A stretch of DNA of 64,000 nt from Anisus vortex (lineage: Eukaryota; Mollusca; Gastropoda; Planorbidae): positions 19,049,215 through 19,113,214 of the forward strand of contig OX421506.1 in assembly GCA_949126835.1 (NCBI GenBank). Direction: 5' to 3'. The notes beneath the pieces were generated by a model. The model searched no databases and was not told the origin of the DNA. It saw nothing but the letters and a program-made list of their open reading frames with translations. The position numbers and the translations under genes are program-made. This document shows, piece after piece, positions 25,660-37,820 of this stretch (positions within the stretch are counted from its first letter, which is position 1; the number at the start of each line of letters is the position of its first letter).

Positions 25660-26015
25660 CGTCCCTCGTGATCATACCACGCACACGTGCGGAACACGCC
25701 AAGGTCAAACACCACGCAATCATGCTTGGATTTTGCCATCCCTGACCTTCCTCCTCCCCCTCCTTCCGGTACCCATCGTCCTTTATCAAAGGATTTAACA
25801 TGTATATAAAATATACCTCTCATTGTCCAGTCTCCCTGGTAGAATCCCCTTTGACGTACACCGTCAAGATGCCGCCGGCCGAGGAAATAGCGCCCTTGAT
25901 GGTCCGCCGCCCCCACCCCTCATCATCCCACCGCACCTATTCTCCCATCCGCCTCGCCTCACCCTTCCCCTCTCCCCCGACTCTACCTGGTCATTGTTGT
26001 ATCAAACTCAAACGA
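25660..26015. other. GC-rich patch, coding status unclear
   Basis: Much higher GC than the surroundings and open in several frames on both strands. On the minus strand a frame ending GGILTVYVKGDSTRETGQ then stop could be a terminal exon. No good acceptor supports it. Possibly a retained fragment of another gene. Confidence 0.3.
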
Positions 26016-26728
26016 TGAAGTAACAGTAACAGGCTGACCAATCGCATGCTTGATATAGATGTCTGACCATTTTACCTCCACGTGAAAACCCACGCTTGAG
26101 ATGAAAATTTTTATAGAAATGCAATTTGAGTTTTACAGGCAGTTAGCCTGTAGCCGGGCTACGAAAAGGACGGTCTAGGAAAGGCGTACCTTCGGCCCTA
26201 CTCGGGTATACTTATAGCCTAAGCCTACCGCTAGATTTACACTATATATGATATCATTATTTTACAATTGTATTTGGATTGTATGATATATTTCTCACGT
26301 CATTAATGATTGAATACGGACTTTCTTGTGAATAAAATATTCGTTGTTACAATACGCCTTGCTTATCGATTGATAGTAAAAATGTTTGTGTGACGTTCAG
26401 TGAAAAAGGGTCAATAAATCAACAGTTTAACTCAACCTACGTATTATCGAGCCAGAAACCTGTTTATAAATTTGTCTTTGCACCACATCAGCCTTAGGAC
26501 CAGCATACCTCTAGATAACCTGCCAAAATCACCCCTCCCCATCACCCTGTATGCCGTGTTGAATTATTCACTAGGTCTGCACCGATAGCCTATGCTAATT
26601 AAAGGCTCTGTGACGCTGCAACTTAGACCAGCAGCTACATTTCTTATGATATGTTATATTACAGGCCTATATTTCGTACATATACATGTTTTTAATTTTT
26701 CAGTATTATGATTTAACAGATAACATAC
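26016..26728. other. No feature seen
   Basis: Unique sequence downstream of micro-exon 22. A 21-nt exon-like segment at 26190-26210 has weak splice sites. Confidence 0.5.
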
Positions 26729-26785
26729 CGGTTTTCTGGACACTTTTCGAGAGTACTGATCTTGAGATGGGCTTGCCGTCGTAAG
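26729..26785 (-). CDS. Micro-exon 22 (57 nt)
   Basis: Acceptor ...tattcttcag and donor gtatgt. The phase-0 frame reads LTTASPSQDQYSRKVSRKP. It is the last exon I can support. Further downstream (26.2 and 25.8 kb) only weak candidates exist. Confidence 0.75.
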
Positions 26786-27734
26786 CTGAAGAATAGATCG
26801 TGGAAAGTGTTCACTCTAATATTAAAACACCCTAACGCTGTATTTTAACACTGGAAATGCACAGTGCTAGGAAGGGTTTTGTGTAACGCATGAATGCATG
26901 AAGGCACACTGTGTACTGTGGCAGTATCTGTCCCTAGAGGTTACACAGGAATGATCTCTGGAGAAGAGAAGGGGGTGGGGCAGCTGCTGGGGCACCATCA
27001 GATATGAGAATATTACAGCCGAGAATCGTCTTCAGAATACAGCAGGCACACAGACACAAAGGCTAGAAAAAGATGCGCCTTAAGACATGAACTTTGACAT
27101 ATACATCATCAAATGCCCATTAAGAAATAAATACGAAATATAGATGTACATCCGGATAAACAATTGACATCATGGTGTGTATCAAGACGGAATGTATTCA
27201 TAAGGAGAGAACGAGAGAAAGAGGGAAAGAGAGAGAGAGAAAGAAAAAGAGAGATTGTTAGATTTAAAAAAAAACAGAACAACATATAAACATCAACCTC
27301 GGGCCAAATGTATACCAGAAGTACATTTCAACTAAGCGTATTAATAATTTCTTTTAAAAATACAATCTCGCAGTAAATCTTTCGATTAACACTGAAAGGG
27401 TAATGTTAATCCCACTCACACGCTTTACACCAAATAATATTGAATAAAATAAATACATAAAACAAACTTCAGTTTTGAAGTTGTATTGATTTTGATAAAC
27501 TGTTGGTAAATCTATACTCGGTCAAATAATATTATTATTCCAAAGATAATGAAAGTCTACTTTACCTTTGTTTTTTCTCATGATTTGATGGGTATTACGG
27601 TCACTACTGGGGATGTTATTATAGTTGGTATATTTTTAAGTTACTTATTGTTTAGAAAATCAAACGTTGTATTTACCGGAACTGCTGGTGATTTAGAATG
27701 TCGTGGTTGTGGCTGTGCCTTTTTGACCTTTCCC
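26786..27734. other. Intron 21, no gene seen
   Basis: Contains a GA-rich tract at 27206-27255. The short plus ORF at 27549-27779 runs into the satellite and has no recognisable domain. Confidence 0.5.
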
Positions 27735-29279
27735 TGTATAGAGAATCATTGTGTCTACTGTCATGTTAAATGTATCTAGTTCTGTCACTAACAAAATACA
27801 CAGAAATCATTTTGTCTACTGTCATTTTAAATGTATCTAGTTCTGTCACTAACAAAATACACAGAAATCATTTTGTCTACTGTCATTTTAAATGTATCTA
27901 GTTCTATCACTAACAAAATACACAGAAATCATTTTAAAAACTGTCATGTTAAATGTATCTAGTTCTGTCACTAACAAAATACACAGAAATCATTTTGTCT
28001 ACTGTCATTTTAAATGTATCTAGTTCTGTCACTAACAAAATACACAGAAATCATTTTGTCTACTGTCATTTTAAATGTATCTAGTTCTATCACTAACAAA
28101 ATACACAGAAATCATTTTGTAAACTGTCATTTTAAACGTATCTAGTTCTATCACTAACAAAATACACAGAAATCATTTTGAAAACTGTCATTTTAAATGT
28201 ATCTAGTTCTGTCACTAACAAAATACACAGAAATCATTTTGTCTACTGTCATTTTAAACGTATCTAGTACTGTCACTAACAAAATACACAGAAATCATTT
28301 TGTCTACTGTCATTTTAAATGTATCTAGTTCTGTCACTAACAAAATACACAGAAATCATTTTGTCTACTGTCATTTTAAATGTATCTAGTTCTATCACTA
28401 ACAAAATACACAGAAATCATTTTAAAAACTGTCATGTTAAATGTATCTAGTTCTGTCACTAACAAAATACACAGAAATCATTTTGTCTACTGTCATTTTA
28501 AATGTATCTAGTTCTGTCACTAACAAAATACACAGAAATCATTTTGTCTACTGTCATTTTAAATGTATCTAGTTCTATCACTAACAAAATACACAGAAAT
28601 CATTTTGTAAACTGTCATTTTAAACGTATCTAGTTCTATCACTAACAAAATACACAGAAATCATTTTGAAAACTGTCATTTTAAATGTATCTAGTTCTGT
28701 CACTAACAAAATACACAGAAATCATTTTGTCTACTGTCATTTTAAACGTATCTAGTACTGTCACTAACAAAATACACAGAAATCATTGTGTCTACTGTCA
28801 TGTTAAATGTATCTAGTTCTGTCACTAACAAAATACACAGAAATCATTTTAAAAACTGTCATTTTAAATATATCTAGTTCTGTCACTAACAAAATACACA
28901 GAAATCATTTTGTCTACTGTCATGTTAAATGTATCTAGTTCTGTCACTAACAAAATACACAGAAATCATTGTGTCTACTGTCATGTTAAATGTATCTAGT
29001 TCTGTCACTAACAAAATACACAGAAATCATTTTGTCTACTGTCATTTTAAATGTATCTAATTCTGTCACTAACAAAATACACAGAAATCATTTTGTCTAC
29101 TGTCATTTTAAATGTATCTAGTTCTATTACTAACAAAATACACAGAAATCATTTTGTAAACTGTCATTTTAAACGTATCTAGTTCTGTCGCTAACAAAAT
29201 ACATAGAAATCATTTTGTCTACTGTCATTTTAAATGTATCTAGTTTTGTCACTAACAAAATACACAGAAATCATTTTGT
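27735..29279. repeat. 61-bp satellite array
   Basis: About 25 units containing tctgtcactaacaaaataca and ending near atgtatctagt. Variant units recur after 488 bp (8 x 61), for example 27901 against 28389 and 28258 against 28746. The array lies within the intron between micro-exons 21 and 22. Confidence 0.93.
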
Positions 29280-29315
29280 TTATATTCCATTTTATTTCCT
29301 TTACACTTATAGGGT

Positions 29316-29555
29316 ACGGTGGGCGATCGACTGGCGATCCGAAGGTTCTGGGTTCCTGGTGCCGGCTAGGATTTTTTCCCCGTGACTTGAGGGTGCCCAA
29401 GAGTCTACCCAGCTCTGATGAGTACCTGACACTAGTTGGGGTAAAGTAAAGGCGGCTGGGCAATGTGCTGGCCAAACATCCCTTCGTATGCCGTGGCCAC
29501 AGACACTGATGAACGCTGCTTCAACAGCCCTATTATTAGTTTAGTCGGAAGGGCA
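29316..29555 (+). mobile_element. tRNA-derived SINE, copy 1
   Basis: Same family as the minus copies below. tRNA-like head, then ggctaggattttttcccc, gtctacccagctctgatgag, a pyrimidine-poor body, and atgccgtggccacag. The B box is degraded (gggttcctgg). Confidence 0.75.
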
Positions 29556-29574
29556 CTTTACTTTTACACTACTA

Positions 29575-29840
29575 TTTATGAAAGGAATATTAGATTATCT
29601 CGTTTGGCCGCAAGACTTCGCAAACACCTTTTACGATCAGAATTTTAGATTACTGCTTTTCGCTGCTAGATCTATACTTTTCAGAAACTTTAATGGCAAA
29701 AATAATAGATTTTTAAATTTAACTGGAAAAATTCGCATGAATTCTCATGAAAGGCATCTTAGAGTACTACCTTTAGCTTCAATACTTTGGAACCATTCTC
29801 ATGAAATGAGCCTTAGACTACTACGTTTATGGACAGACTA
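29575..29840. repeat. Degenerate ~55-bp tandem repeat
   Basis: Five diverged units recognised by a ttagattactacgttt-like core at about 29588, 29643, 29702, 29757 and 29812. It carries an 87-codon open frame that is probably incidental. Confidence 0.55.
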
Positions 29841-30099
29841 AATTAGCAACAAATTTCTGACTGACTTAAGTGACAGTTTTTGCATTGCCATTTTTTCAAT
29901 TACCATTGATTTGGAAATTGTAAGCGTGTCTGGACTCTGACTTGTAAGTTGTATTGGTTTCAAAGCTGCCTGAATAAAAAAAAAATAAACAGACAAAGAA
30001 CAATGAATACCATAAGTTTAATATTATTGATATTAAAAATTATGGTTATTTATATATCGCTGGCATCCAGACTATTACTTTTAGTATGCTCGGTATAAA

Positions 30100-30250
30100 T
30101 TGTAGTGACAGATGTATGGGTACGTAAGGCACACGGCCGCTAGTTAAAGGTCATTAAACTCTTTTTAAAAGACTCTTTTGTCTCAGAATATCTCAGTGTC
30201 TTATGCCATCCTGTCCCATATTTACTCTCCTGTGTTCCCATATACAGAAC
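30100..30250 (-). mobile_element. LINE 3' fragment, copy 1
   Basis: Matches 36605-36720 (ctctttttaaaagactcttt then tgtctcag). Too short and diverged to be coding. Confidence 0.55.
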
Positions 30251-30879
30251 ACACATACTTCCACAGCCCGGCTCTGCTTGATACGCATTCACGTGTCAGA
30301 GCTGAGGCTGAGAGTCTGACTGACCGTGGATAAAATGCCTGCTGTCACAGCGAAGACAACACAGTTAACCATTTCGCCGGTCACGCATACGTTCTAATCC
30401 TTCTTCGAAGCTGTGGATCTACTGATGGTGATTTAAGGGTGGGAGGAGGGAAAGGTATACTTTATCCAATCAATTTTACAGCCTGTGTTATAAATAGTTT
30501 GGTTGTTGTTGCTTTTTTTGGAGGGGGGGGGGGGTGGTTTGCTAATTTTAAGATTACCTCCAAAGTCATTTTTAAACCCATTTTTTGTGTCTATTTTTTT
30601 AGCAGAAATAATATAAACCATTAGACTTATATAATGTACTTATGGCTTATTTTTTGTTCTGTCCTTGTATTTTTTAATTCCCTCAAAAATATTGTGGCGG
30701 AAATAGCCGCTGGGATTTCAGATCTTCCAGATTCTTTATATGAGATTGTTTCGGAGTTTTGTCAACAAAAGAAAGATTGGGAATGACAGGTGAGAGAAAT
30801 GTGATTGCAGCAACGAATCAAAGCGAAGTCAAGAAAAGCCAAAGAGTGTCGTCTATAGTCCTTTGTGATGTCAACCTAC
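30251..30879. other. Intron sequence, no feature seen
   Basis: Unique sequence with a G run at 30521-30533. Confidence 0.5.
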
Positions 30880-30942
30880 CTCCAGCTTGCCAACTTTTAT
30901 ATCGGCTAATTGCTCGATTCTTTTAAATTCAGCTTTTTCTAA
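30880..30942 (-). CDS. Micro-exon 21 (63 nt)
   Basis: Acceptor ...tatatttcag and donor gtaggt. The phase-0 frame begins LEKAEFKRIEQLAD and ends VGKLE, a charged, probably helical segment. The next intron contains the 61-bp satellite. Confidence 0.8.
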
Positions 30943-31421
30943 CTGAAATATAAATCGGTGTTATATTTAGTAATAGCCTACTTAGATGCTATGTTCAAAT
31001 AAATAGATGTAATATTGAGTAAATCGTTTTTAAATTTAGTAACTCCTTTGTAAATTTAATAAACTGGCGTTTTATTAAGTAAATCGGTGTTAAATTTAGT
31101 AACTCGTTGTTTATATAAATCCGTTATGTATTTACAAACTCCATGTTATATTGAGTAATTGTTTGTTTTATTCAAACCTTATGAGTGTTATATTGCGTAG
31201 GATGCATATTACCGATCGTTATATAAAACCTTTTACTCCACGCTATTGACGAATCGTCTGATACTGATGCTCTATAATTGTACTTCTAGCTTATTCTTTT
31301 GGGCCATTGAGATTCACAGCAGCACTATCATGTTGGCACTCTCTATGTCTCGTCATAGGCAAAGAAAAGAAAAACAGAATAATTAGACTAGAATCTAATT
31401 ACAATCTATACTGTTTCTTAC

Positions 31422-31463
31422 TTCAGGTGAAAGCGTAGATTCCATGTAGTCCACTTCATATGG
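31422..31463 (-). CDS. Micro-exon 20 (42 nt)
   Basis: Acceptor ...gtattttacag and donor gtaaga. The phase-0 frame reads PYEVDYMESTLSPE. The phase-1-type frame contains TGA. It has two tyrosines in acidic context. Confidence 0.8.
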
Positions 31464-33307
31464 CTGTAAAATACATGATACCAAAATGTCTTGTTAATGT
31501 TTCATTTTTAAATGAATTTAAAAGGGAACGACATAATAATTTGTATGAGTAATTTTGCAATATGTGCATCTCATACAGTAAAACGTATACTACTTTTATG
31601 GCCTTTTCGGTCTTCAGTGTGCTCTAAGCTGTGCTCACTCGTTACCATTGTCCGTGGCTTACTACTGGGACTGTGTGGTCAACACACTGCCCGGTTATGA
31701 TAACTTTTAGACTAGGGACCTTAATACCAATATATATGTATAAATTACAAAGCAATGACTTTGAATAAAACAAATAATATATATTTACAAATTCGTCTAA
31801 ATGATTTGAGTATTTTTTTGGCACAAGGATCTCAGTCAACTTATTATTATTTCAAAGAAGGTGCTAAGTAAAAAAAAAAATAGCTTAAGTCGAGTTTTAA
31901 CGTCAAAAAATGTATCGTCTTTGATAAGGTATTCAAGTATTCTGTCCAATATATTTCTGTCTTTGATAAGGTATTCAAGTATTCTGTCCAATATATTCGA
32001 GTAATTAGAACGTTCTGAAGATTAAGCTCAATGTCAATATATAAATAAACAGAAAGTCATTTGAAGAGAACTCATATTAATTTCTTTCTAAAAAAAAAGC
32101 TACTTTTAGCCATTTCAAAGTGGGATAATAATTACAGAGCTATTAGCTCAAATGTTATTATAGTGCAAATGAAAAAAAATTCATTTTTTTTTAAAATTTT
32201 GTAGGTGTTATTGTCATAAAACTTTTACAATTATTTGATGTATTTAAAGCTGAAAGAAAAGATGTTTTCAAGACTTTTCATGGAACGAAGGATTCTTTCA
32301 AGTATAACTTTTTATTTTACATTGGGGTAGAAGTCAAAATTGTAAACTGGAATTCAAATCTAACAATTTTTTTTTATAATATAAATTGAAAATGTTACCA
32401 CATTGTCGTCGTTTCTTTCCGTTTGGGTCTTCTAAAAAAACAAAGAATATAATTAGTGGAAAAAAAAGATCAAGAATTGTTGATATAATAGAGTACACCA
32501 AAAACATTGGGCAATTATTTAAACACATTGATATAATAACTTTAATGTGTGTATTTAATATATGTACAGCGGATCAATTCGCCGTCTCTTAACCCCAAAA
32601 AAAACCTTAGAAACTTTTTTTACAAAGGTAATATGAAGTCCTCTCATGTATCAGGTATCAACTGCCTCTAGTGCCTGAAGCTAGTGGTGACAAAAACCAA
32701 AGTTGCTCGTAATTTAAAGATTCTTCAAAAGATAGCAGTCGGAAATTGGCAGCTTCTCAAAAGAAAATGTCGACATCTGCAAGCTGCCTTATAGAATTAA
32801 TTATATTATAAAGTTTGCAGAAGCCAAGTTGGCGAACGTCGTTCAGCGAAGCTCTGGACAAGTATCTGATATCCGCCAATACCAGTCTGATGCCCTACTG
32901 CGATTCGGAAGGGGGCAACTGAGTTTAATTTAAAGGTTGCCGGTCTACGCCGATTCTTAGCTACGACCTTCATCTATCCAGGGCGGATGTTGGGGAAGCA
33001 TTATTGACTGTCTGCTCGCTTAACGCCAACTTAACTGTCATGGACTTCTTCCGACAAAATGAAGGCTGTCGAAGGGTCAGGGTCTCGGGTTGCTCTTTCA
33101 CATCCTTCCCCTATCTTTTCTTCCTTTTATCTGCAGTACTCAACAGTACTTGCAACACGAGTTTAAGCACAAAAAGTACACATATTCAGTTAACAGTGAA
33201 ATTTTGTCTTAATCAATTTTGCGGTAGATCGAATCTAGCATTTATATTCTAAAATTTCCATGCCAAAGAAAACAGTGTTAGATTATGTTGTTGTTTTTTT
33301 TACTCAC
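31464..33307. other. Intron 19, no gene seen
   Basis: Mostly AT-rich. A 44-bp direct duplication (ctttgataaggtattcaagt...) occurs at 31919 and 31963. 32640-33060 is less AT-rich and may be an old transposon piece that I cannot classify. Confidence 0.5.
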
Positions 33308-33349
33308 TTGTGGAGAAGTGGTCACTGATGCGGCTTCTTCTTGCAGTGT
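33308..33349 (-). CDS. Micro-exon 19 (42 nt)
   Basis: Acceptor ...tatgtatag after a T-rich tract; donor gtgagt. The phase-0 frame reads TLQEEAASVTTSPQ. Confidence 0.7.
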
Positions 33350-34071
33350 CTATACATAATGTACAGAAAATAAAACTGGTTAAATGCGTTGACCGCTAAG
33401 TCTTTTGCTGTGGTAACATCAATTTACAGCTTTAACGTGACTGATAATGACTTTTTAAAAATCTATGCCATCCCTGATTGTGACAACAAACCTTAAAACA
33501 TCCACAAGCTTTTGCGAAAATCTCATCTGCCTTAAACAGTTGGATCTATATTATTAAGAATCGCCGCGGTCATAAAAATATTTACCTGCCTTGCAATAAA
33601 TACAAAGGCGTATAGTTTTTAGTAGGAATTTATTTCGTTTATAAAGTATTAACTAGTAGAGGAACGTAGTAATACTACAGCATTAAAACCACCGATAATA
33701 GCGACAGTTACAACTTAATGACTGAGTAATGATGTTTTGTGAACTTTTTTATAAACTGTGTATAAGGTCACTCCCCTATTTTTGGTATAAATTTTTGTTT
33801 TTTAAAAAAGTGCGGTATATACGCGAGTATATAAGGTATATGTTTTCCAAGCCTGCCGGACTTTACCAAACAGCTTGCAAATGAAGAATATGGCCCCAGC
33901 GGAAAACTGTAAGCACACAGTTATATTATTATGGAAGTAAAACAGATCTGAAAACCACTAAGCGATATATACAGCTTTTGTTTTTAATCCATTCACTTAC
34001 CAGTATAAAGAAAATGAAGTTTGCAACCATATCAATTGTTCATACTTAAGAAATTGATAATTAAAACTTAC

Positions 34072-34098
34072 CTTATGAATTCTAACGGCACGCGTTGC
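34072..34098 (-). CDS. Micro-exon 18 (27 nt)
   Basis: A long T tract leads to acceptor ...tttatttcag, and the donor is gtaagt; both are excellent. The phase-0 frame reads ATRAVRIHK. The frame used by the upstream exons would hit TAG here, supporting the phase switch at exon 12. Confidence 0.75.
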
Positions 34099-34195
34099 CT
34101 GAAATAAAAAAAAAACGACAGAATCATGGAGGTGGACAATTTGATTTGAATGGTGTCGTCTGGTCTATGTATCTTCCCACCGCTCTATATAAAAG

Positions 34196-34468
34196 TAAAG
34201 TATCCCGTTGAACCGATTTGATCCATTGGGACGGTGAAGTAGCGTTCACGAGTTTCTGTGGCCACGGCATACTAGGGGATTGTGTGGCCAGTACAATAAT
34301 TAGCTGTTTTTTTTTTTACCCCAACAAAAGTCAGGTACCAATTAGAGCTGCGTAGACCCAGGGACACCCCCCCCCCCATACACCAAGACCTGGGAACAAA
34401 TCCTAGCCTTCACCAGGATTCGAACCCAGAGCCTTTGGTACGCTGCAGAACGCTTTGCCGTCCGTCTT
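34196..34468 (-). mobile_element. tRNA-derived SINE, copy 2
   Basis: Minus sense: a tRNA-like head with B box gggttcgaatcc, then aggatttgttcccagg, gtctacgcagctctaattgg and ctgtggccacggcat in reverse order on the plus strand. Followed by a CTAT-rich tract (34470-34700). Confidence 0.8.
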
Positions 34469-34469
34469 A

Positions 34470-34700
34470 TCTATTTCTATTTAATTATCTATTTATCTAT
34501 CTACCTATCTATCTATCCGTCTGTCTGCTATCTGTCTATCTCACTCTCTACATATCTGTCGCTCTTTTGTTTCTAATTATCTATTTATCTATGTATAAAT
34601 CTATCTATGCAAACATCTATTATTCAGGCGTTTTGCCTATCCATTTATCCACATATTCATCTATCTGTACATCCCTCCAAACATCCATCTTTTTTCTCAA
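34470..34700. repeat. CTAT-rich simple repeat
   Basis: Imperfect ctat/tcta runs. Its plus ORF is low complexity. Confidence 0.8.
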
Positions 34701-34829
34701 CATAACATTTAGTACATTGGTTAACGATCGTTAAAAAAATCATGGTTTGACATGTATGTAAAACCTACGATATACCTGACATTACGTTTTTTTTTTCATG
34801 ATTACCTATCTATATAATGCCTTCTAAAA

Positions 34830-35200
34830 AACGGATGAGCCTTTAGGGCTCTTACGTCCAGATCGTAACGTGGTTGGTCAAAGGTGGGCCACACCCAGAC
34901 ACTGTCCGAGACATTCCACCCATCACATAAAAAAGGGGTCGTTTTCGGCACGCGCATGAACAACACTTTTTTCCGTGCTGGCATTGCTCGTATACCTGCT
35001 CTGTCGCCCGGTACCACATATATACCCTACTCTTGGGCCTGGACAGCCAGGCACCAGGCTTGGCGAGACGTGTATCGTTGCGTGCATTACTACCTCCCCC
35101 ACCGAGTCTAAGGTGGCACTCGCCAGTGCAATGAAATCTCGGACGCTCAACAAGGTCTGTGCCATCCCCCCCTCCCGAAAATGCGCTAGCCCACCGCTGT
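34830..35200. repeat. Unclassified dispersed repeat 'R', copy 2
   Basis: Same blocks as copy 1: gggctcttacgtccag near 34848, ctgtcgcccggtac, and gggcctggacagccaggcac. Short ORFs on both strands are by-products of its GC content. Confidence 0.6.
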
Positions 35201-35348
35201 ACTCTTAATGTGAGTGTATCGGTGGTTTACACACTTTGCCAACTTTGAGTCCCATGTGTACAGATTCGTGTGACCTTTGCAGTTAATTTCTGAATAGTTT
35301 TAACAGGCTGTGCATTGGTTAGACAAAGGCCTTCGTGTGTTTTTTTAC

Positions 35349-35408
35349 CTTGGGTAACTGTTGCAGCGCGGCAGAGGCGGCGCTCAGCGGTGCCTTTCTC
35401 TTCATCAT
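35349..35408 (-). CDS. Micro-exon 17 (60 nt)
   Basis: Acceptor ...ttttcttatag and donor gtaaaa. The phase-0 frame reads MMKRKAPLSAASAALQQLPK. GC content is sharply higher than in the flanks, as expected for coding sequence. It could also act as a first coding exon, since it opens with ATG ATG. Confidence 0.75.
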
Positions 35409-36510
35409 CTATAAGAAAATATTGCAAATAAAGAAAAATGTCTACATTAAAGTTAGTGGGCTTAGAGGAAGATCTTTAACTGTAATGTTTTATCTTCCGA
35501 TGGCTTTTCCTCGAAATTATAGCCAAGATTAATGTTATATAAGAATGATATGTCTTGAATAGTGACGTCACATGTGTAGAAATTTCCAGTTTAAGCGAGG
35601 TGGAAAAAAATTAGCTTTAAAAACAAATCTCTCTTAATAAAGTTAATAAAGTTAGCTTCTGTTACGTACTATGTCCTATTTTCCCTTTTTTGTGATAGCT
35701 GACCTTTACTCTCATTGGTTGGGTCAGTGATTTGACATAGTGTGTGTGTGTGTGTGTGTCATCTGTGTTAGTTTTTAGTTTTACTCTTAAGGGGTCATTG
35801 AGATCGGATTGTCTTCTGTTTCTTGTACATGTTTGTTTTACGAGTAAACATTTTTTGTTATGTTAAACTCTGGTGTTGACTTCGTCTATGATACAAGGCT
35901 ATAGCTAGATACAGCTAGAATCCTTAAGGTCACGCACAAAGAATCATACCCATGGATCAAACAGTAATACTACTCACATTTGAACTAAGAAGGGTTAGGC
36001 ACTAAACATTTGCATTTAAACTAAACTTTTGGTAGGACTTATACATAGACACTGGCAAATAATAATCCATATATATAATAACCGTGAGTTTGTTTATATG
36101 TTTGCATATATATATATATATTGTTTATATGTTTGTTTATATATATATATATATATAGGCTGTTTGACCGATCGACACAAAAGTTAAATTTATACATTGG
36201 AAACGTCCACCAAAAGACATTTTTATTATATAAACAATATTGCTTAATTCGTCAATTTTTTTTTTTTTAATAAACTTATGCCTATTACTAATCACCGTAT
36301 GTAAAGGTTCTAAACTGAGTGCCATTTCAGAATAATGTCCCTTTGAAATGCTTTCGCACCGTTCATGTACTCTGTTGTACACGAGGTCTTATCGGGTTTT
36401 TCCAATTCACGCCTGCTTTTTTTTTTTTTAAAGTTACACACTCTCTTTTAACAAAACACATTTTAATCGTTCGATTCTCCGTCGTTTTGACGGGGATAAC
36501 CACTAGTTAT
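35409..36510. other. Intron 16, no gene seen
   Basis: Unique sequence with a GT repeat (35739-35758) and two TA runs (36104-36120 and 36138-36157). Confidence 0.5.
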
Positions 36511-36910
36511 AATAATAATAATGGTAATTTATATAGCACTTCTATTCATGCTATTCAATTCAGCAGGCTTAGCGCACTCTTGGAATAAATTGCAGTGGCA
36601 GCTGTGTTGGTATGCATCTATGTATGGCACACAGCCACTAGCCAAAGAGAAAGGTCTTTAAGCTCTTTTTAAAAGACTCTTTTGTCTCAGATTCTTTAAG
36701 TGTCTGAGACAAGCTGTTCCATATTGAAGGCGCCACATATTCAAATGAGTGCACTCCAAGATACTTCTTTTTATGTCCAGCCACACTGTGAATTTTAAAG
36801 AGTGACTGCAATGAAGAGCGCATTTCTCTTGCTGGTCCATGCTTTGATATTAGTTCTTGGGGGTAAGTAGGAGCAGTACCATTTATACATCCATACGTAA
36901 GGGACAAAAT
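36511..36910 (-). mobile_element. LINE 3' end with RT C-terminus
   Basis: The minus frame 36638-36907 (89 residues) contains INGTAPTYPQELI, then FEYVAPSIWNSLSQTLKES and a C-terminal SFKKSLKTFLF. This is the hallmark tail of CR1/L2/Jockey-like non-LTR reverse transcriptases (family knowledge). After the stop the element ends with gctatataaattaccatt and an ATT repeat. 5'-truncated; not autonomous. Confidence 0.8.
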
Positions 36911-36952
36911 TGTGTGATTGATTCCTTGCAGGAGTCAGATATAAATACTTAC

Positions 36953-37003
36953 ACTTGAAAGTTTTAATAACTCAGAAGAGAAGCTCGATTCAAGCCTGGG
37001 CGC
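36953..37003 (-). CDS. Micro-exon 16 (51 nt)
   Basis: Acceptor ...ttgtttacag and donor gtaagt. Only phase 0 is open, reading APRLESSFSSELLKLSS; both other frames contain stops. This fixes the phase of the downstream half. It lies between a LINE 3' fragment and a SINE. Confidence 0.8.
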
Positions 37004-37077
37004 CTGTAAACAAAGTAAAAACAACAACTAAAATCTTGATATGTACCAACGCCTGGTTGTTTGGCAATCAATTTGTG

Positions 37078-37350
37078 TAGTATCCCGTCGGACCAAACTG
37101 ATCCGTAGGGCCGGTCAAGCAGCGTTCATCAGTTTTTGGTGGTCACGGGCATAGCGACGGGAATAGGCCTATGTGGCCAGCACAATTCCCAGCCGCCTTT
37201 ACTTTACAACGACTAATGCCAGGCACCCATCAGAGCTGGGTAGACTCAGGGACCCCCTCTAGACCCGGGAACGAATCCTAGCCTTCGCCGTACCCAGGAC
37301 CTTCGGTACTCCAGCCAAACGAGCTGCCCATTGGCTACCGCCCCTCATGA
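37078..37350 (-). mobile_element. tRNA-derived SINE, copy 3
   Basis: Starts (plus strand) tatcccgtcggaccaaactg and ends in the tRNA-like head. The B-box region is partly deleted (gccgtacccaggacc). Confidence 0.8.
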
Positions 37351-37559
37351 TTTGTAAGGTACAAGTCTGTTAATTAGAAATGTACACTTGTATGCTTGAG
37401 TTTATTGCCTATTACTGTGTACTTGTTGAGTAAATAATTTAGCTTTGATCCATTTACATCATTACTAAGACTTACTTTAAAGTAAAACGTATATAAGTTA
37501 AGCTAAGCATCGCAGTCAAACGTTTGATCTTAATGACTTTCAAGGGTACTCATAACAGC

Positions 37560-37820
37560 ACAATGCCCCTAGACGCCTTTACTTTGCCCCGAACTGTTGT
37601 CGGGTTCCCATTAGTGATGGGAATCGAACCCACATTTAGAAGTACGGGTTCGGTTCGGTTCGGTGAGACCCTAATTTTGGGTTCGGTTCGGTTCGGCAGG
37701 ACCCTAAGTTCGGGTTCAGTTCAAATCGTTGGAAACCACAGTTCGGGTTCGGTGTGTTCGGTTCGAGTTCGGTTCGATTCCCATCTCTAGTTCCCATCAG
37801 ATCTCGGAAGACTCCATACT
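37560..37820 (-). mobile_element. SINE fragment, copy 4, split by a MITE
   Basis: gcctttactttgccccgaac and, after the MITE, cagatctcggaagactcc correspond to the middle of the SINE. Confidence 0.6.
37612..37789. mobile_element. hAT MITE with perfect 8-bp TSD, nested in SINE
   Basis: 178 bp with inverted ends TAGTGATGGGAATCGAAC and GGTTCGATTCCCATCTCTA. gttcccat is duplicated on both sides. The interior is a ggttc/cggtt-type microsatellite. Confidence 0.88.

Noticed and set aside
26190..26210. 21-nt open segment (YTRVGPK) with AG/GT borders
   Set aside because: Donor gtacgc and acceptor context are weak; kept only as a remote possibility.
29578..29841. 87-codon plus ORF
   Set aside because: It spans a degenerate 55-bp tandem repeat and has no recognisable domain.
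30380..30415. 31-nt exon-like segment with donor gtatgc
   Set aside because: No acceptor choice with good context gives a frame-preserving exon.
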